A stretch of 20,829 nucleotides of DNA from JAOUEE01 sp051011595 (GTDB taxonomy: Bacteria > Actinomycetota > Acidimicrobiia > Acidimicrobiales > SHLQ01), in assembly GCA_051011595.1 (NCBI GenBank), contig JBPCTQ010000030.1, forward strand, positions 1 through 20,829. The letters are read 5' to 3'. The notes beneath the pieces are model-generated. The model saw only the letters and a list, made by a program, of their open reading frames with translations, made no database searches and was not told the DNA's origin. Below are positions 19,180 to 20,829 of the stretch, one piece after another; positions within the stretch are counted from its first letter, which is position 1; each line of letters begins with the position of its first letter. Both the position numbers and the translations under genes were made by a program.

Positions 19180-19633
19180 CCGCCGCCGGCGCTGGCCGCT
19201 GGCCCTCGGCGCCACGGTCATCGTGGCCGTGTGTGTGGTCGCGGCCGCACTCTGGTTCGACAACACGTCCGATCCCGACTTCTACACCCAGACGGCCATC
19301 CCGGTGGGCACGCCGGGTGAAACCGTGGCGGTGGCGACCACCGACGAGGGCTGTCTGGGCCCGTTCATCACCTGGCAACGTCGCGGTCTGCTCGGTCGCT
19401 GGCAACAGACGCACTACAACGGCATCCGCGACGTGGTGCCGTGGTACGACCTCCGCAGCCGTGAGTACTTCAGCGACCTCAGTTGCCCGCTCGACGGAGC
19501 CCGCCAGCTCCAGGTGCCCGACGACATCGACCTCGGTCTGGTGGCGGCCTGCACCATCGACGACCGATGTGTGCAGGTCATCGTCACCGAACCGATTCAG
19601 ACGGTGACCCAACCCCCGGCCGCTGCCGACTGA
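19157..19633 (+). CDS. Hypothetical protein with one N-terminal transmembrane segment
   Basis: A 158-aa protein I do not recognise. A short proline- and arginine-rich start (MPPPPPSDRRRRRW-like, 1-13) precedes one transmembrane helix (about 14-33), after which roughly 120 residues should lie outside the membrane. The outer part has several cysteines (in DEGCLGPF, LSCPLDG, AACTIDDRCVQV) that could form disulfides. The start is a GTG inside the last codons of the DUF4389 gene, giving a 23-bp overlap and suggesting translational coupling. A function linked to the DUF4389 protein is possible. The 3' end overlaps the convergent oxidoreductase by 37 bp. Confidence 0.65.
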   Translation: MPPPPPSDRRRRWPLALGATVIVAVCVVAAALWFDNTSDPDFYTQTAIPVGTPGETVAVATTDEGCLGPFITWQRRGLLGRWQQTHYNGIRDVVPWYDLRSREYFSDLSCPLDGARQLQVPDDIDLGLVAACTIDDRCVQVIVTEPIQTVTQPPAAAD

Positions 19634-20670
19634 CGGATGGCGTCGAGCACGGCCATGCCGGCGACGCCATCGGCAAAGGTGGGGGCCGCCGGGTCGGGGG
19701 CCACCGAGTCGCCGGCCATCTGGGCGGCCAGAACCCGGGCCAAGCTGGTGAAGGGGCCCAGCTCGAGACCCATGGTGTGCACCAACTCGTACGTGGTGGT
19801 GAGACCGTCGATGGGTGGCGGGTCAGGCGGCGGTTGACCCAGATCGTCGGGGACGTCGATGGCTCGTTGCCCATCGGCGTCGGCCACCATCACCTGGTCG
19901 CCGGCCAGCCATGCCGTTCCCCGATCACCCACGATGCGCGTCACCGACGCCACGTCGAAGGCGCGGGTGGAGCTGGCCATCACACCGATGCAGCCGCTCT
20001 GCAATCGGAATTGCACGGTGTAGCCGTCGTCGGCCGTCATGGCCCGGTCGGTGCCGATCGACAGCTGGGCGTTCACCGCCTCGAACTCGCCGAGGGTGGC
20101 CCGGATCTGATCGACCACATGCGAGCCGTACGCCCCCAACCAGCCGCCTCCCTGGTCGGCGTCGCGCCACCAGTCGGGCACCTCCGAACCGGGGTCGGCC
20201 AGTAGCGGACAATCGAGCACGAACGTCGCGGTGCGAGCATTGCCGACCGCACCCGCCCGAACCTGGCGGGTCAGCAGCGCTTGGGCAGTGGCGTACCGGA
20301 ACTCGGTGCCCAACAGGTGAACAACGCCGGCGTTCTGAGCCGCGTCGTGCATCGCCCGGGCCTGCTCTTGGTCGAGGGCGAAGGGCTTCTCGCACAACAC
20401 GTGCAACCCGTTGTCGATGGCGGCCAGGACGATGTCATGGTGGCTGGCCGGTGGTGTGGCCACCGACACCGCCTCGACACCGGGGAGCTCCAGCGCCTGT
20501 TGCAGGTCGGTGAGGGCCAGCGGGACGTCGAAGCGGGCCGCCCGTTCACGGGTGCGTTCCTCGTCGCGCCCGACCACTGCCCGCACATCGAAGCCGGCGT
20601 TGCGCAGCCCCCGCACATGGGTCAAACAACCGAAGCTGGTACCCACCACCACCACCCCTGGTCCGCTCAT
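19597..20670 (-). CDS. Gfo/Idh/MocA-family NAD(P)-dependent oxidoreductase
   Basis: A 357-aa two-domain oxidoreductase. The N-terminal Rossmann part begins VVVVGTSFGCLTHVRGL (6-22), where the glycine loop is GTSFGC rather than GxGxxG. The family hallmark E-K-P is at 94-96 (LCEKPFALD), and the catalytic-domain motif GGGWLGAYGSHVVDQIR (174-190) carries His184 and Asp187. The C-terminus (VLDAIRQSAAAGGWVTV) is typical. Members act on sugars, inositols or related polyols; the substrate is not readable here. The ATG at 20670 overlaps the preceding dehydrogenase stop by 4 bp (ATGA), so the two are probably one operon and may act in the same pathway. Confidence 0.88.
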   Translation of the reverse strand: MSGPGVVVVGTSFGCLTHVRGLRNAGFDVRAVVGRDEERTRERAARFDVPLALTDLQQALELPGVEAVSVATPPASHHDIVLAAIDNGLHVLCEKPFALDQEQARAMHDAAQNAGVVHLLGTEFRYATAQALLTRQVRAGAVGNARTATFVLDCPLLADPGSEVPDWWRDADQGGGWLGAYGSHVVDQIRATLGEFEAVNAQLSIGTDRAMTADDGYTVQFRLQSGCIGVMASSTRAFDVASVTRIVGDRGTAWLAGDQVMVADADGQRAIDVPDDLGQPPPDPPPIDGLTTTYELVHTMGLELGPFTSLARVLAAQMAGDSVAPDPAAPTFADGVAGMAVLDAIRQSAAAGGWVTV

Positions 20671-20829
20671 CGGGTCTGCTCGTTTCGTAGTGGTTCGGAC
20701 GCCAGGTACCGCCGCACGTTGTCGTGGAAGAGCTCGTGCAGGTTCACGAACAACCGATCGGGCGCACTCGAGCAGTGGGCCGACAGGTAGATGTTGGGAG
20801 CGCCCCACAGCGGCGACTCGGTCGGCAGG
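20667..20829 (-). CDS. D-isomer-specific 2-hydroxyacid dehydrogenase, C-terminal end
   Basis: This is the last 53 or so codons of a minus-strand gene that enters from the right edge. The segment LPTESPLWGAPNIYLSAHCS contains the S-P-L-W-x-x-P-N and the catalytic His (SAH) of the NAD-binding 2-hydroxyacid dehydrogenase family. FVNLHELFHDNVRRYLASEPLRN matches the usual end F-x-x-N-x-x-R-Y-L-x-G-x-P-L-x-N. Its TGA overlaps the ATG of the Gfo/Idh/MocA gene. The substrate cannot be assigned from this fragment. Confidence 0.82.
   Translation of the reverse strand, partial: LPTESPLWGAPNIYLSAHCSSAPDRLFVNLHELFHDNVRRYLASEPLRNEQTR

Overview
The window is G+C-rich, gene-dense bacterial chromosome with GTG starts, short intergenic gaps, many apparently leaderless promoters (TAnnnT 6-9 nt before the start codon) and a gene order typical of Actinobacteria. 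The mec-cysM-murI-MBL hydrolase-rph-rdgB run matches the order I know from Mycobacterium tuberculosis Rv1334-Rv1341, apart from two differences described below. My inference is a deep-branching actinobacterium, possibly class Acidimicrobiia. That placement is not proven by the sequence, and no phage, plasmid, insertion sequence or CRISPR array is visible.

Layout. 1-1073: the 5' part of an RlmD/TrmA-type RNA methyltransferase on the minus strand, divergent from rpe. 1085-2771: clpP, with a possible 25-codon membrane ORF after it, divergent from an APH-like kinase. 2785-3136: tRNA-Leu(TAG), then a hairpin-rich repeat patch bounded by a 32-bp direct repeat that includes the tRNA 3' end. 3165-7696: a PAS-GGDEF-EAL c-di-GMP protein, an alpha/beta hydrolase with an Asp nucleophile but no recognisable catalytic His, and a membrane protein of the M48 peptidase fold that has lost its zinc site. 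12951 down to 7700 on the minus strand: mec, cysM, a lipoprotein with a neocarzinostatin-like domain, murI, an MBL hydrolase, rph and rdgB, several of them overlapping or abutting. 12990-13984: smpB, tmRNA (ssrA) and a perfect 27-bp hairpin terminator. 14025-16343: a duplicated-domain lipoprotein followed by a decayed copy of the same hairpin, and a methyltransferase. 16431-20829: rmlA, a DinB-fold protein, a PNPOx-like protein, a DUF4389 membrane protein, a small anchored protein, and an oxidoreductase preceded by the tail of a 2-hydroxyacid dehydrogenase.

How the genes fit together. Most genes are housekeeping: ribosome rescue (smpB/ssrA), proteolysis (clpP), cysteine synthesis from O-phosphoserine (mec/cysM), peptidoglycan precursor supply (murI), RNA 3' processing and nucleotide sanitation (rph/rdgB), and dTDP-sugar supply (rmlA). 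The less ordinary elements are the mec-cysM pair without an adjacent cysO sulfur-carrier gene, a 14-bp inverted repeat just upstream of the cysM promoter, the neocarzinostatin-like lipoprotein inside the cysM-murI run, the inactive M48 relative, the tRNA-end duplication with its hairpins, and two related 55-bp palindromes around the second lipoprotein gene. I see no clear defence or mobile system. The best candidates for undescribed biology are the cysteine/lipoprotein locus and the palindromic repeats.
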